Assembly (NCBI GenBank): GCA_937974135.1
Contig: CALJIH010000068.1
Span: 1 to 14,876, forward strand
DNA: 14,876 nucleotides
Reading direction: 5' to 3'
Origin: an uncultured Cocleimonas sp.
GTDB taxonomy: Bacteria; Pseudomonadota; Gammaproteobacteria; Thiotrichales; Thiotrichaceae
Part shown: positions 14,399 through 14,876 of the stretch, in pieces
How positions within the stretch are numbered: position 1 is the stretch's first letter
Layout: each line of letters starts with the position of its first letter
Notes under the pieces: generated by a model
What the model was told of the DNA's origin: nothing
Database searches by the model: none
What the model saw: only the letters and a program-made list of their open reading frames with translations
Translations under genes and position numbers: made by a program

Positions 14399-14876
14399 AT
14401 GGCACTTTTACAAATATCAGAACCCGGCATGTCTACTGCCCCACACGAGCATCGTTTGGCAATAGGTATCGACTTGGGTACAACTAATTCATTAGTTGCT
14501 AGTGTACAAAGTGGTGTAGCAAAAACTTTGCAAGACCTTGATGGAAATACGCTGCTGCCATCGGTGGTACGTTATCTAGAAAACGGTGATGTAATCGTTG
14601 GCCAAGCCGCCCAAGACGGTCAGTTGGATGATATTGAAAATACAATATCTTCGGCTAAGCGATTATTGGGTCGCGGTATTGGAGATATAAAAACCCTAGC
14701 GGGAAATCTACCTTACTCATTTGATACATCAGATGAGAGTTCTAAAGTACCTCAAATCAAAACGGTTGCAGGGAATAAAACGGCCATCGAAGTATCGTCT
14801 GAGATTCTAAAAAGCTTAAAAGCTCGAGCAGAAGAATCCTTAGGCGGTGAACTCAAAGGTGCAGTTATTACCGTTC
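14399..14876 (+). CDS. hscA: Hsp70-type chaperone HscA, 3' end outside window
   Basis: HscA is the specialised Hsp70 that binds the LPPVK motif of IscU and, with ATP and HscB, drives cluster transfer. Only the first 159 codons are present; the frame runs open to the window edge. The N-terminus MALLQISEPGMSTAPHEHRL matches E. coli HscA closely. The nucleotide-binding phosphate loop IGIDLGTTNSLVA lies at 22-34, followed by LLPSVVRYLENGDVIVGQAA and NTISSAKRLLGRGIGDIKTL, typical of this subfamily and not of DnaK. It begins 62 bases after the hscB stop, without a terminator between them and with only a weak ribosome site. By analogy fdx and iscX would be expected further downstream. Confidence 0.95.
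   Translation, partial: MALLQISEPGMSTAPHEHRLAIGIDLGTTNSLVASVQSGVAKTLQDLDGNTLLPSVVRYLENGDVIVGQAAQDGQLDDIENTISSAKRLLGRGIGDIKTLAGNLPYSFDTSDESSKVPQIKTVAGNKTAIEVSSEILKSLKARAEESLGGELKGAVITV

Overview
The window looks like an AT-rich gammaproteobacterial chromosome. CysE, IscR, IscS, IscU, IscA, HscB and HscA all read as gammaproteobacterial orthologues. The order cysE-iscR-iscS-iscU-iscA-hscB-hscA, with a short-N-terminus CysE of 258 residues, is like that in Pseudomonas and relatives. The species cannot be named from the sequence. No rRNA, tRNA, CRISPR array, transposase or phage gene is visible.

Layout: (1) Positions 1-4264 hold a two-gene plus-strand unit, a multi-pass DUF2339 membrane protein (its 5' end lies outside the window) overlapping an exported DUF3999 protein. 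(2) A 44-residue single-pass membrane protein follows (4444-4578). (3) Four minus-strand genes run from 9757 down to 4606: an HI0933/YhiN-type flavoprotein, a membrane-anchored SGNH hydrolase, an EamA-type exporter and a hydroxyacid-oxoacid transhydrogenase-like iron alcohol dehydrogenase. (4) From 9885 to the right edge lies the plus-strand cysE-isc-hsc block, with hscA cut by the window end.

The right block is one biochemical unit. CysE commits serine to cysteine synthesis, IscS takes sulfur from cysteine, IscU is the scaffold, IscA is an A-type carrier, HscB and HscA release the cluster from IscU, and IscR senses cluster supply. A close match to an IscR type 1 site overlaps the -35 element in front of iscR, pointing to classic autorepression. 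A strong hairpin between cysE and iscR suggests partial transcriptional separation.

The least ordinary content is repeat DNA. A 20-bp word (A-tract, core GTGGGGGGTGTC, T-tract) occurs six times in 14.9 kb, mostly within a few bases of stop codons. Two copies are joined to a REP-like TGAGCTT(A)GTCGAA segment. One of these lies in frame inside the flavoprotein gene and adds about 20 residues; the other sits directly before hscB. Separately, two copies of a ~120-bp hairpin-forming element flank iscU within the isc operon. No wholly new multi-gene system is evident; the repeat families and their placement are the best leads.
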